From Asterella californica (Eukaryota > Streptophyta > Marchantiopsida > Marchantiales > Aytoniaceae): 64,000 nt of DNA. The translations under genes were made by a program, and so were the position numbers. The notes beneath the pieces are model-generated. The model was not told the origin of the DNA. It saw nothing but the letters and a program-made list of their open reading frames with translations, and ran no database searches. This document shows positions 1-9,364 of this stretch, piece after piece (position 1 is the first letter of the stretch; every line of letters begins with the position of its first letter). The stretch covers positions 27,837,501-27,901,500 of the forward strand of contig JAYKYS010000001.1 in the NCBI GenBank assembly GCA_036924285.1, given 5' to 3'.

Positions 1-216
1 AGGATCTGAAGTCTCACCTACAGATGATTTTTAACCCAATGAAATCTATATTTAATGTATTGTATGTAATAGTTTACATCTTAAAATCAAAAGCAACCAA
101 TTGTATAAAAATAAAATGATAATCTTTATAGATATCAAAATCTAGGTGTACTCAACTCGTAACATTAGATACGTTATTTTTCTTAAAAATTATCTAATTT
201 ATTATTATTTTTAAGT
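1..216. other. AT-rich intergenic DNA
   Basis: There is no open reading frame or recognisable motif here. The right part (about 180-216) is A/T-rich and, read on the minus strand, would form the A-rich tail of the SINE-like element that follows. Confidence 0.5.
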
Positions 217-405
217 TATTTTCGCTTTTGCACTTACTTGGATTACACCACCCCCTGCAGTATCCTGTTCGGCCATGAGAACCAAGAGGTGGGGTTTCAC
301 ATCTGACACTGGATCTCAAGAGTAAACCCCAGGCACCAATGGGATTGAACCCTCACCTGGACTTGCCACGCGAAAAGCCATCTCAGCACGCTAGGCGTGC
401 CGTCT
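217..405 (-). mobile_element. tRNA-derived SINE-like element
   Basis: Read on the minus strand, about 401 to 332 resembles a tRNA. It has a 5' GGCAC that can pair with a 3' GTGCC, a TAGC start placed like an A box, and GGTTCAATCC as a good B box (plus-strand positions about 342-351). The two boxes are about 42 nt apart, as in tRNAs. The T stem would be 4 of 5 paired. Downstream comes a body ending in GGGGTGGTGTAATCC and then an A-rich stretch. The body end (217-262) recurs near 57345-57390, which supports a dispersed element rather than a tRNA gene. No clear target-site duplication was found. A-box fit is weak. Confidence 0.5.
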
Positions 406-1730
406 AGACAAGGTGGATTGTATCAACGGTCGGGGTAACAGATAGGGTCTGCCAGCTTTCTGCTGGGCCAAGGAGAAGCGATTTCCTCGACAAGTCACAG
501 GACTTTTCACTCAACAAGATAATGAATAAAATAAGTTCTCAATACGAATTTCAAATCCGGATATATAATAATCATAGAGAGGGATTATGCACGTCTTTAA
601 TTTATGACTAAATTCTTTTCATGGAAAGGTTTGCTAATAAATTAAACTTAACTAACAAATAAATCTTCATTAGTTTTTTCCTTCATGGCATTTTGAAACC
701 AGAGTTTAGCCTCAGTAATTCACAATATGTTTTTCTCCGTTCAGTTCACATAAAGACTTCCTTCCAAAGCTACCAAGAAGAGTAATGAACTATATGCTTA
801 GAAGCAACAATGTCACTTGGATTATGAAATGTCACGTTTGTAGAATAAACTCATCTAAAACATAGAAGATAAAGCCAACTAAGTTCATTAACACCTTGAT
901 GTAGCAATTGTAACATGCATTTTTACATTGTAATATGTCTATATGATTGTGGAGAATCACTTGAGTGGACACTGTTTTCTGTTTCTATTTGCTTCTTCTC
1001 TTAACAATCCTATGACCCCAAAAACATTTACCCCTCACATGAGCCAATATATGTACTTTGGACAGCGTATTCGTCCATGCTTATTTTATATGTTCTTGTT
1101 TTCCAATATTTCCAGTTTTGACTAACTATTAATATTTATAAAATACATTGAATATTGTTATCAGCTTGGTATAAGATTTTTGTTTATATTTAAATATTTT
1201 CTTGATAACAGCAAGTAAACAAAAGTTCTCAAAAGTCGATCTTGTATGCATATTATTCATCTTGAGTTAAGGTTCTCTTGTTTTCTTCCAAGTAATTGCA
1301 GTTTGTTCTCTCACCACAATTAATCATTATCGTTCAACAACTGCGAACATTGTGGAGAACATGAATAGAATGGCGAGGAAGTTTATATAGAAAATAAAAA
1401 ACAAGGGAAAACAAGTTGCTTCGCTTCCAAGGGAATTACTAGGTGAGGTATTTGCAATTTATCATGATATACACTCCTCCCTCTCTTCTCTAAATACAAC
1501 CTAATAAAATAAAATACACTACACAACAAAAATATCCCCTTCCTTCCCGGGTTTCATAATCCACAAATGACTCTACAAATGCATAGCAATGACTGAAGGA
1601 GTTGGCGGCTGATTACTACTAAGTAAAATCAAATAAAACTGAAACGAATAACAACTAATTATTACTTTATGACAGATTAGGTTACTGCCGTAAACTTCCT
1701 TAAACCATGTAAGAAACTTCTACACTTGTG
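406..1730. other. AT-rich repeat-bearing intergenic DNA
   Basis: There is no recognisable gene. It contains a palindromic repeat copy (596-646). About 1125-1260 is similar to 18475-18625: both have a TAACTATTAA-type start, share GATAACAGCAAG and end near CATTATTC or a similar sequence. The two regions are probably decayed copies of one longer non-coding repeat. Confidence 0.45.
596..646. repeat. Palindromic dispersed repeat, copy 1
   Basis: An imperfect palindrome starts TTTAATTTATGACTAAA and ends CTAATAAATTAAA, with CTTTTC and GGAAAGG around the centre. It belongs to the family best preserved at 51854-51904. A degenerate GATTATGCA lies just upstream (583-591), resembling the GAATATGCA part of module 2. 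Confidence 0.6.
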
Positions 1731-1732
1731 CG

Positions 1733-1953
1733 TCAGAGTGCGTCAACAAGTTCCTCAGGAGTATAATCCACGTTTCCTTCGAAAAGGGAAAGGTTTGACA
1801 GGCCATACTGGGCAGCAACCTTCCTTTCGCAGTGCAGATATACAGTCGTTCGAAACTTCCAAGTTGACAGGCTGTTCTTGACGGCGAGCGCACACTGCTT
1901 AGTTTGAATCACACCGGTCGACATATACGCAGTATGGTGAAGGCTAGTGCAAG
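1733..1953 (-). pseudogene. Coding-like 3' exon of an unrecognised gene
   Basis: On the minus strand an open frame runs from about 1953, or further upstream to about 1986, down to a TGA at 1733. It reads through ACTSLHHTAYMSTGVIQ and ends NVDYTPEELVDAL. Composition looks more coding-like than the surrounding DNA. A possible 3' splice site (ATTCCAG followed by GCT) would open the exon in this frame. I do not recognise the family. Short coding-like segments lie upstream at about 2098-2138 and 2202-2310, but no complete splicing model connects all three. It could be a live small gene, a captured gene fragment or chance. Confidence 0.25.
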
Positions 1954-2201
1954 CCTGGAATGTTATGTTTCCGCTGGAGTTCCTAAGCGATCACCTCTTG
2001 CTTGAATTACTATATCTCATCTCCCTTCGTTTAGTCGCTGGAGAAAAACAATCTGTTGTTTAGGCTGATGACTGTTCCGAAAGTAAATTTACGTTGTAAG
2101 TAGCAGCCATTTCCGTGGTACATGCATCACCTCTGGAAATAGATGTTATAAAGAAGGATGCACTGCAAACTGCGACATATAGTTGCTGGAGAGATAATCT
2201 G

Positions 2202-2310
2202 TTATTGATTTTGTCTTTCAAGCTTCTCGATTTCAGCAGAGAACGGCCCTGGAAGCAACTGCATATATGTTCGTCCGGGAGAATGCTCAGCTAAGGAGCA
2301 AGAACCACGC
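2202..2310 (-). pseudogene. Coding-like fragment, unrecognised
   Basis: The minus-strand frame reads AEHSPGRTYMQLLPGPF and ends EIEKLERQNQ before a stop at 2202. A possible splice acceptor (GCTCCTTAG then CTGAGC) precedes it. It may be an upstream exon or relic of the same unknown gene as the 1733-1953 fragment. No family was recognised. Confidence 0.18.
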
Positions 2311-2453
2311 TCAAAGACACAGGTAACACCCAGTGAAGTACACTGAGAGCTCCAGAAAAGAAAGGTAATCCAGTGTGCAATCTGTAGCGTAACTCTGTAA
2401 CCTGACCGAATGCATATATATGCTTTGCTTGGATCCATATGGCTGTCTTTCAA

Positions 2454-3475
2454 TAAACCCTGTTCAGTTACACATCACATTTTAAGTTTAACAAATACGT
2501 TATCACCTTATGCTGAAACAGATCGTTCCACGAACGTATCCACAACTTCCCTGCCATTCACGTCAGATTTATTTGTTTCAAATTAAACTCACTAAATACA
2601 GCTGACTACCATAATTGTTCAAGATGTACAGTACAGCAGTCATCGTGGGAACTCTAAGCATCTTTTGTTGATCAAGGACGACAGCGAACAAGCAGATAAT
2701 TACCACAATCCAAACAAACACCTACCTACTCAAAGTGAAGTTTGATGACACAGAAATTCGGCTTCCAAATAACCAGAGTAACGCATGCTGCAATCCGTAA
2801 GTACACCAAGGATGGCCACTTGGCGGCGATGAAGTCCGGCTTGGGGTGGCGTTGAATCGTTCGCGACATCAAACACCTCAAACACCTCAAACACCATCGC
2901 TCTAAACGTCTTCGTCGGTCTTATGTGAAAACATGGGGAAGGACTTGTTGTATTATCAACTCTTGAAGCATCAGTTTAGTACTTTAACGTAAACTCTACA
3001 AGTTTAGGAATTGCCATTTCTGGTTAAAAATTAATAAACTTGTGCCGAGCATCGCCAAACTCATGTGACTGCATCACAGTCTGTATGGTGTTTTTACTCG
3101 TCCAACTTTCGGACTTGTGTATAAATTTCACTCTACTGTTCTCTTGGTATCATCCGAACATAAGTATTGTGTGCATTAGAATCTTTTAACGAAATCATGA
3201 TGAATAAAAGTATTCATTCATCTTGCGTACAGTTACTGATCCAATCCTGACTATATAGTGATTCAAGTAATTTACCTGATTGAAATCTATGCTCAGTGCT
3301 TAGATGCTATGACTTCTACAGCTTCTAGTGGTGGCTCGACCGCATGGAACATCTGTTCCAGCTGGTACTATTGCTCAACCTGACACCGTTGTTCACCAGG
3401 TTATGTGTCCACTGTACACACCATAGATTCGTGCAAGTCTTGATTTAATTCAGAAACTTGATACATGTAATTAAA
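2454..3475. other. Intergenic DNA, no gene seen
   Basis: There is no recognisable gene. It contains a short run of three 10-bp units (CTCAAACACC type) near 2873-2896. The rest is unremarkable DNA leading to the Copia remnant. Confidence 0.45.
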
Positions 3476-3565
3476 GTACTTGGAAATTACTGATGCGGCG
3501 ATATTTCTGAGTGGTAACAACGGGATCAGACTACACTGCTCTCAATTCTCTTCGCGGTTCATGAA
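3476..3565 (+). repeat. Left flanking repeat of the Copia remnant (LTR relic?)
   Basis: It shares GTACTTGGAAATTACTGAT, GAGTGGTAACAACGGGATCA and TTCGCGGTTCATGAA with 9234-9364 in the same orientation. Its position on the gag side fits the end of a 5' LTR or the leader. LTR termini (TG...CA) were not located with confidence. Confidence 0.5.
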
Positions 3566-3599
3566 TCCAAAGTAAATCTTAGAACATAATTTCCTAAGG

Positions 3600-4030
3600 A
3601 AAGATGATGCAGCGCAAATATTTCTTCAACTTGGACTGCTGAACCTCAGACTCCAGGAAGGAGAGGAGGTGTTTGTTCATGTAATCAACATCAAGTCCAA
3701 AGTGAAACAGCTAAGACATAGTGGTGCACTGTTAGATGATGGACAAGTGGTAGATACTTTGCTCAACAGCTTACCGCGATCTTAGAAGCACTCTCACCTG
3801 ATTTTGTAGTTTCTGCTCTGTTGCATGAGGATAAATGCAATAAATAACATGATCTCATTCAGCAAGAGGATTTTCTTCTCTACATAGAGAAGACCATCTC
3901 TAAATAGAGCTTTAGAAATCCTAAATATAAATCTCATGTTGATAGCAAATCTTCTACACCTAGTGAGAAGAAGGTTAGGAAATTCTGCAAGTTCTGCAAG
4001 CGATGAGTGTTTCAAACTAAAAAAGAGCAG
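3600..4030 (+). pseudogene. Copia gag remnant
   Basis: In-frame pieces around 3603-3790 read DDAAQIFLQLGLLNL, a KSKVKQLRHSGALLDD stretch and VVDTLLNSLPRS, then a stop. This matches the gag polyprotein of plant Copia elements (UBN2 type), including the typical end LLNSLP. At about 3976-4002 the codons read KFCKFCKR, a decayed CCHC zinc knuckle, immediately followed by a stop. Gag normally forms the virus-like particle. This copy is dead. Confidence 0.7.
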
Positions 4031-4109
4031 GAAGCTTCTAAAGAAGGAGGACCTCGAATATTCCAGGTGAACTAGAAATTGACGGCAAAAGAAAACGTGA
4101 TCATCTCCT

Positions 4110-4230
4110 TGCCGTACAAGCACAGCTTGATTCTTTTGATCAAACTGATCATCATTGGTACCTGGATTTGGGAGCTTCACGTCACATCACAGGTCACCGT
4201 GAGTTTTTAATAGATTTTTATCAAATTCAC
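4110..4230 (+). pseudogene. Copia aspartic protease remnant
   Basis: The plus-strand reading around 4150-4195 gives HHWYLDLGASRHITG. It corresponds to the Copia protease signature W-x-x-D-S-G-A-S-x-H, with leucine in place of the catalytic-loop serine. The family cuts the Gag-Pol polyprotein. It lies between the zinc knuckle and integrase as expected, and is inactive because the frame is broken on both sides. Confidence 0.7.
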
Positions 4231-4479
4231 TCACTCCAACGGTGAAAAATCATGTGACAAGTTAATGTCTGTTTTGTATGTAACCAATGTTAAGAATCTT
4301 ATATTTGTTGGGTTACTCGTGAAGAATGATAGTAAACTCATTTTTGATCAGGATGAGTGTTGCATATGGAAAGACAATACGCTTGTTGGGAAAGCAAAGC
4401 TGGAAGGAAGTCTCTTCCGACTTGATTGCTAACTTATCATTTCCCACCAAGAAAAAGTGTTCAGTGCTAGCTACAACGA

Positions 4480-5274
4480 GTCTAATGTCACCTTGTGGCA
4501 TCGCCGATTTGCTCATCTAGAACGTGATAAACTCTATCTGTTTTCCCATGAAGGACTAGTGGATGGGCTTGACCTTGTCTTATATGGATCACCAGAATTA
4601 TGTGCGTTATGTATTCTAGGCAAGTAGAGAAAACATGCTTTTCCAAAAAAGTACTCTCATCAAGTGACCGACAAACTTGACCTTATCCACTCTGACTTGT
4701 GTGATCTCATGAGTAAAGCCTCATTCTCTAGAACATTGTGGCTACTTACATTCACGGATGATTATTCATTCAAGGTATGGGTCTATTTTCTCAAGACCAA
4801 AGATGAAACCTTTGCACGCTTTCATGAATTTAAGGCCATGGTTGAGAATAAGATTGTCTCGTAAGATCAAAGTCTTATGATGTGATGGAGGGGATGAATC
4901 CAAAGAAAGAGTTTATAGCGTATCCGAAACTTCAGGGGATCAAATCTCAGTCCACACCACGTGATTCACTGCAATTGAATGATGTCTAAGAAAGGATGAA
5001 ATTGATATTTTTGTTAAAGGCTCGAGCTATGCTTCATGATGCAAGGATTGCCCGTGAGTTTTGGACAGAAGCTATCAACACAGCTGTCTACGTCCACAGC
5101 AGGAGTCCGACAAAGCTACTTCAAGTAACTCCTGAGGAAAGGTGGTGGGATATCAAACCAAATGTAAGTGACATACGAGTGTTTGGATGTTTAGCCTATG
5201 CACATGTACTTGAAAGCACTCAGACCAAATTAGATGATAGGAATGTCAAAGCTATATTCCTTGGCTATAGATAA
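4480..5274 (+). pseudogene. Copia integrase remnant
   Basis: The pre-integrase zinc finger is visible as TLWHRRFAH with a later CALC (about 4490-4620). A stop follows. The integrase core then continues in 4664-4864 (KLDLIHSDLC, FTDDYSFKVWVYFLKTK), where the first catalytic Asp lies in the IHSDL context and the second in FTDD. After a damaged stretch, the C-terminal part appears at 4996-5274 (FWTEAINTAVYVHSRSPTK, RVFGCLAYAHV, KAIFLGYR). The enzyme inserts element cDNA into the host chromosome. Several stops and frameshifts make it non-functional. Confidence 0.85.
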
Positions 5275-5456
5275 AAAATACCAGTATCGTTTATAAACTT
5301 TACAACCTAGTCATAAAATGTGTGATCTTTTCGCATAGGGTCATATTTGATGACTCTTGTAGCATTCATGATCATGACACCAATGTTTCTAGTCTACATG
5401 GTAACTAGACTTCTAATTCAGTATTCAATTCACAACAATAGTCATTCTCTCCAAAC

Positions 5457-5917
5457 ATGGTTGAGTCTATCAGGCAGCCGCACATAGCTACTAAGTCAAG
5501 TCCTCCAATTCTTCCTCTTCAAATGTCAGAACATGATCATGGTCCCTTAGAAACTGAAGATACCAATTTTCCATCGGTAGAACTTGATGAAATCTTGTCT
5601 ATCAGTGAGACAAGTCTAGAACCAGAGACGTCTTTGAAGAGAAGTAAACAGCGAAATTTTGAGAGACCACCTCATCGCTTTCGTCAAGAAGAGTACATTT
5701 TTGTTGTCAAGAATCTGAAATTCGGACAGATTGATATCATCATGGAACCTCAGTCCTATGAGCAAGCAGTTTCAAGATGATAGAGAGAAGAGTGACTGGA
5801 AGCATTGGAAAAGGAGTATAATTTTTTGATTGCCAACGGTACATGAGAAGTGTTGATCTGCCACCGGAGAAGACATATGTTGGCTGTCGATGGGTTTTAA
5901 AAGTCAAACGTAAAGCG
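5457..5917 (+). pseudogene. Copia reverse transcriptase, N-terminal part
   Basis: 5457-5780 encodes the acidic linker between integrase and reverse transcriptase and ends EPQSYEQAVSR. The adjoining frame gives EALEKEYNFLIANGT, and 5868-5917 gives VGCRWVLKVKRKA, the classical start of the Copia reverse transcriptase. The frame stops abruptly at 5917, where unrelated DNA begins. It resumes in perfect register at 8283 (DDSIDRFKVRLVA), which shows the position of an insertion. Confidence 0.8.
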
Positions 5918-6876
5918 ATATCGTGTCATGGACCAGCTTCTACTTGAAAATCCAAATTTGATGCTTTACATTATCGTTCCAAAGATGATCATAGTACTAA
6001 CACAAATTTTGGATCTTCATCTTCATTGCATCATGTGATAGAGCTTTTTGTTAGCTTCTCATGGACACTTCATTTATTTTAAATTGACAAAGCTATGAGA
6101 GAAAATCAAACCAGACCTTAGTTTATCAATGTTGACTAGGTATTTGCGGTTCTTAGCTTTATATTAAGGGTGCAAGGGAGTTGCTTGATCATTATATGAG
6201 AAAACTTCATGTACTATGAACTGATGTAAGGGAGCAGCTTAAGAAGCTAGCTTGTATCTGCGACTTGTCGACGTAGTTTTAGAGGATTGTGAGTTCAATA
6301 CATGCACACAAGGTGTCATTGAGTTCAGATATGTAAAGGCTATATGTTGCTTAAAACAATTTGTGAAGAGGTGAATCGAGATGTGTGAGAAGAAATTGAG
6401 ACATAGAGAAGAGAATTTGGAGTGCTTCAGTGACTTGCGAAGGAGAGTTGGATCATTCGCATCATTTTGAGTTCAAACATGTTGTCCTTGGATCCATTTG
6501 AGATCAAAACACCGAGTTCTTTAAGAAATTGAAGATGATATGAAGTTCCACTGAGCGATTTGGGAGATGTGAAGAAAATTAGCTCATAAGGAGATTCTTA
6601 CGTCAAATTTTTGTTCGTCTGTGATTTGAAGTTGGGTTGTTCTTCGTAATCGACGAGTCAAGCTGTTCGTTGTTTATGCCTATGCGATCAAGGGGTCCTT
6701 ATCTATACATAAGAGAAGATCGTACGTAGATCGGATTGTTGTGTTGTGTGTGATGAGCGAAGTTGAGCCGTAAGAGAATCATTTACGTCAATGTTTCTCT
6801 TCTTGTGATCAAATTTCTTGTATGGTTTTGTGAAAAAAACTACAAACGGCTTGTTTACAGTCTCGTTGGATTCAGT

Positions 6877-7577
6877 GTAGTCAAATCTCTGTACTAGAGG
6901 AGACGAATCTTAGATCAAGTGGTTCGTTTTGCGAGTGTACATGGTTTTAAACCGCACGGAGGAATTTTTAGAGGTTCGACCATCTATGACAAAAAATCAA
7001 AGACATCTCAACTATCAAGAGTCGTACTTGAGAGTTCTTGGAGGTAACAAAGTCAAGATGGAAGACCTTATTGATATATGAAGATCGTTTGGCGACAAGA
7101 GAAAATTCTTAAATATGATTTCGTTGGTTTTTTTGCTATGATTTTCATCTTTGGATTCGTTAGAGTTCTAGTTGGTTGTGTACGGCTTGTGGTAGCTAGT
7201 TTTAGCTAAGGACTTGTACATGGATGTTGTTTAGATCAAGTTTGAAGCGTGCAATACCGATGCAAAGCTTTTTGTTAAGAAAGGAATGTTTCTTGCTTTG
7301 AGCTATGCTATGTTAGGTTGAGATCTAGAGACTTGTTTTAGGAAGTTGGGTGTAGATTACAGATCACTCATGTCTGTTTCTCAGTTTTGTATTCTTAGAG
7401 AGAAAAAAACAAGAGTGTATATTAAGTGAGAGCTGATATATCTTGCTAAGCTTGTTCTCGTGGTTGTTTTTCTCTTTCTTACCTCCGTTCAGTACACGAT
7501 ATCTCCACAACTAAGAACCTCACGTTTTCCTGGACAACCTTCTACGCAAAATCTAATATGATACGATGGTGTGCAAG
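6877..7577 (+). repeat. Tandem ~700-bp unit A
   Basis: It is a direct repeat of the following unit. Anchors are GTAGTCAAAT (6877 and 7578), AGACGAATCT (6901 and 7602), ATTTTCATCTTTGGATTCGT (7141 and 7842), TGTAGATTAC (7351 and 8069) and CTTGTTCTCGTGGTTG (7451 and 8168). The offset grows from 701 to about 717 through small indels. The unit contains TATATTAAG (about 7418), where unit B has TATATAAAG. Confidence 0.85.
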
Positions 7578-8278
7578 GTAGTCAAATATATTTACAAGAG
7601 AAGACGAATCTCAAATCAGGCGGTCTATTTTGCAAGTGTACGTGGTTTTAAACCATAAGGAGTAGTTTTTGGAGGTTCGATCATCTATTGTCAAAAATCA
7701 GAGATAACTCGGCTGTTGAGAGTCGGATTTGAGAGTTCTTGGAGCCAACGGAGTTAAGTTAGAAGATCCTATCGATATATGAAGACAATTTGATTGAAAG
7801 AGAAAATTCTCAAATAGGTTTTTTTTTGTTTCTTTGCTATGATTTTCATCTTTGGATTCGTTAGAGTTCTGGTTGGTTATGTACGGCTTGCGATAGCTAG
7901 TTTTAGCTAAAGACTTGTACATAGATGTTGTTTTGGACCCAAGTTTCAATCGTGCGATTCTATTGCAAAGCTTTTTGTTTGCAAAGAGATGTCTTCTTTG
8001 CTTTGAATTACGCTTCGGTAGTTTTGGGTCTAGGTTGAGATCTAGAGATTTGTTTTAAGAGGTTGGGTGTAGATTACAGATCATTGAGCTCTGTTTTCTC
8101 AGTTTTGTGTTCTTAAAGAAAAAGAAACACATTGTATATAAAGTGGGAGCTGGTATAGCTTGCGGAGCTTGTTCTCGTGGTTGTTTTTCTCTTTCTTGTC
8201 TCAGTTGAGCACACGATATATCAACAGCCAGGAACCTTGTATTTTCTTAGACAACCTTCACGTAAAATCTAATACGAT
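7578..8278 (+). repeat. Tandem ~700-bp unit B
   Basis: This is the second copy of the tandem pair, directly abutting unit A. It carries TATATAAAG at about 8135, in a setting like an LTR promoter, and ends at the insertion edge with AAAATCTAATACGAT. The corresponding end of unit A is AAAATCTAATATGATACGAT. Divergence between the units is substantial, so the duplication is not recent. Confidence 0.85.
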
Positions 8279-8282
8279 AGCG

Positions 8283-9170
8283 GATGACTCGATCGATCGA
8301 TTTAAAGTCAGATTAGTTGCATAGAGGTTCTCTCAAGTCAAAGGCATGGATTATATAGAGACATACGCACCTGTCTTTAAATTCAACTCCATTCGGATGA
8401 TTTTACCTCTTACTGTAGCATATGACCTTGAGATACATCACATGGATGTAGTCTTTGTTTTCCTCCATGGAGAATTGGATGAGGTGATCTCTATGCGACA
8501 ACACAAGGTTCACTCAACATCTAGGAAGATGAGATGTATTTGTTTGAAAAAATCAATTTATTTGTCTAAAATAGACAAGTTGTGTGTGGGATGGGAAGTT
8601 ACAACGTTTTCTACTCTCTATGGGTTTGGTTGCCAACCCAGCAGATTTAAGCATCTACATGCATTCTGAATACTTCTGCACCATATTAGTATTAGTAGAC
8701 GATTGCTTGTTAATTAGTGATAACATGGAGAAGATTCGGTCCTTCAAGCTCATTTTCAACAACGACATATACAATGACCGACTTAAGGGAGGTGAAATAC
8801 TTCTTCGGATATTAATTCATTGTGACCGAGAAAAACGGCTACTAAAGATGTCACATGCACACTATGGAACGATTCAACATGAGCAATTGCAAATCTGTTG
8901 CAACTCTTATGGATGGAGACCTGAAGTTGAATCGTGACATGAGTCCCTCAAGTCCCAGCGAAGTTGAAGAAATGAGTAAAATTCCATACAAACAGACTAA
9001 ATGTATCTTATTGTCGAATGAGGCCGGACATTGCATTTGCTGTGTCACGAGTTTCTAAGTTTGTGTCCAACCCAGGAGTGCAATATTGGATCACCGTGAA
9101 ACAAATCTTCAGGTATCTACAAGGTACTCGCGATTTAACTTTGACTTTCACGAGCAAGCACTATTTCCTC
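8283..9170 (+). pseudogene. Copia reverse transcriptase and RNase H start
   Basis: The reverse transcriptase continues with DRFKVRLVA, a stop, then GMDYIETYAPVFKFNSIRM and HHMDVVFVFLHGELDE (the family's MDVxTAFLHGxL motif). After a frameshift comes TILVLVDDCLLIS, the YVDD-box equivalent with LVDD. The connection follows as NMSNCKSVATLMDG, a further frameshift, and then [19 protein letters not shown]. RNase H itself is lost after about 9170. The active-site aspartates survive, but frameshifts and stops make it dead. Confidence 0.85.
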
Positions 9171-9233
9171 TGCTAAAGAGGTTGTTCTCACTGGATACAT
9201 CCACTCTGTGATAGGTGATACCTGATGATCCAA

Positions 9234-9364
9234 GTACTTGGAAATTACTGATCCAGCAAGAGCTCTGGTGAAGTATCAGTACGAATGCTCCCGATCCTCT
9301 AACTACTGAGTGGCAACAACGGGATCACACTACACTACTCTTAATTCCCTTCACGGTTCATGAA
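9234..9364 (+). repeat. Right flanking repeat of the Copia remnant (LTR relic?)
   Basis: It is related in direct orientation to 3476-3565, with an extra ~45 bp containing CAGTACGAATGCTCCCGATC. It closes the element after the truncated RNase H. Confidence 0.5.

Larger units (their letters stand above)
5918..8278. mobile_element. 2.36-kb insertion inside the Copia reverse transcriptase
   Basis: The split codons ...KRKA and DDSIDRFK rejoin exactly when 5918-8278 is removed, leaving an AGCG at each edge (5914-5917 and 8279-8282), a possible 4-bp target duplication. The ends are weakly inverted-repeat-like: left ATATCGTG, right TACGAT. No coding domain was recognised. The last 1.4 kb consists of two tandem ~700-bp units (6877-7577 and 7578-8278), each with a TATA-like box near its end. 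It could be a non-autonomous LTR element with abnormal tandem LTRs, or a DNA element with internal duplication. Confidence 0.7.
3476..9364 (+). mobile_element. Degenerate Ty1/Copia retrotransposon with nested insertion
   Basis: Copia domains lie in the canonical plus-strand order gag, protease, integrase, reverse transcriptase, start of RNase H, all broken by stops and frameshifts. The unit is flanked by related sequences at 3476-3565 and 9234-9364. Both contain GTACTTGGAAATTACTGAT, an AACAACGGGATCA core and GGTTCATGAA, and they may be LTR remnants. The right copy has about 45 bp more in the middle. RNase H is truncated near 9170. A 2.36-kb segment (5918-8278) interrupts the reverse transcriptase. 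No intact frame remains, so it cannot be autonomous. Confidence 0.85.

Noticed and set aside
332..401. Functional tRNA gene on the minus strand
   Set aside because: The A box is poor, the T stem has a mismatch and the anticodon arm is not convincing. The adjoining body recurs elsewhere, so SINE is the better reading.
3794..4180. 128-codon minus-strand frame
   Set aside because: It is antisense to the gag/protease remnant of the Copia element, whose sense strand shows recognisable domains.
7698..7949. 83-codon minus-strand frame in the tandem unit
   Set aside because: It is not conserved as a frame in the sister tandem unit, so it is not coding.
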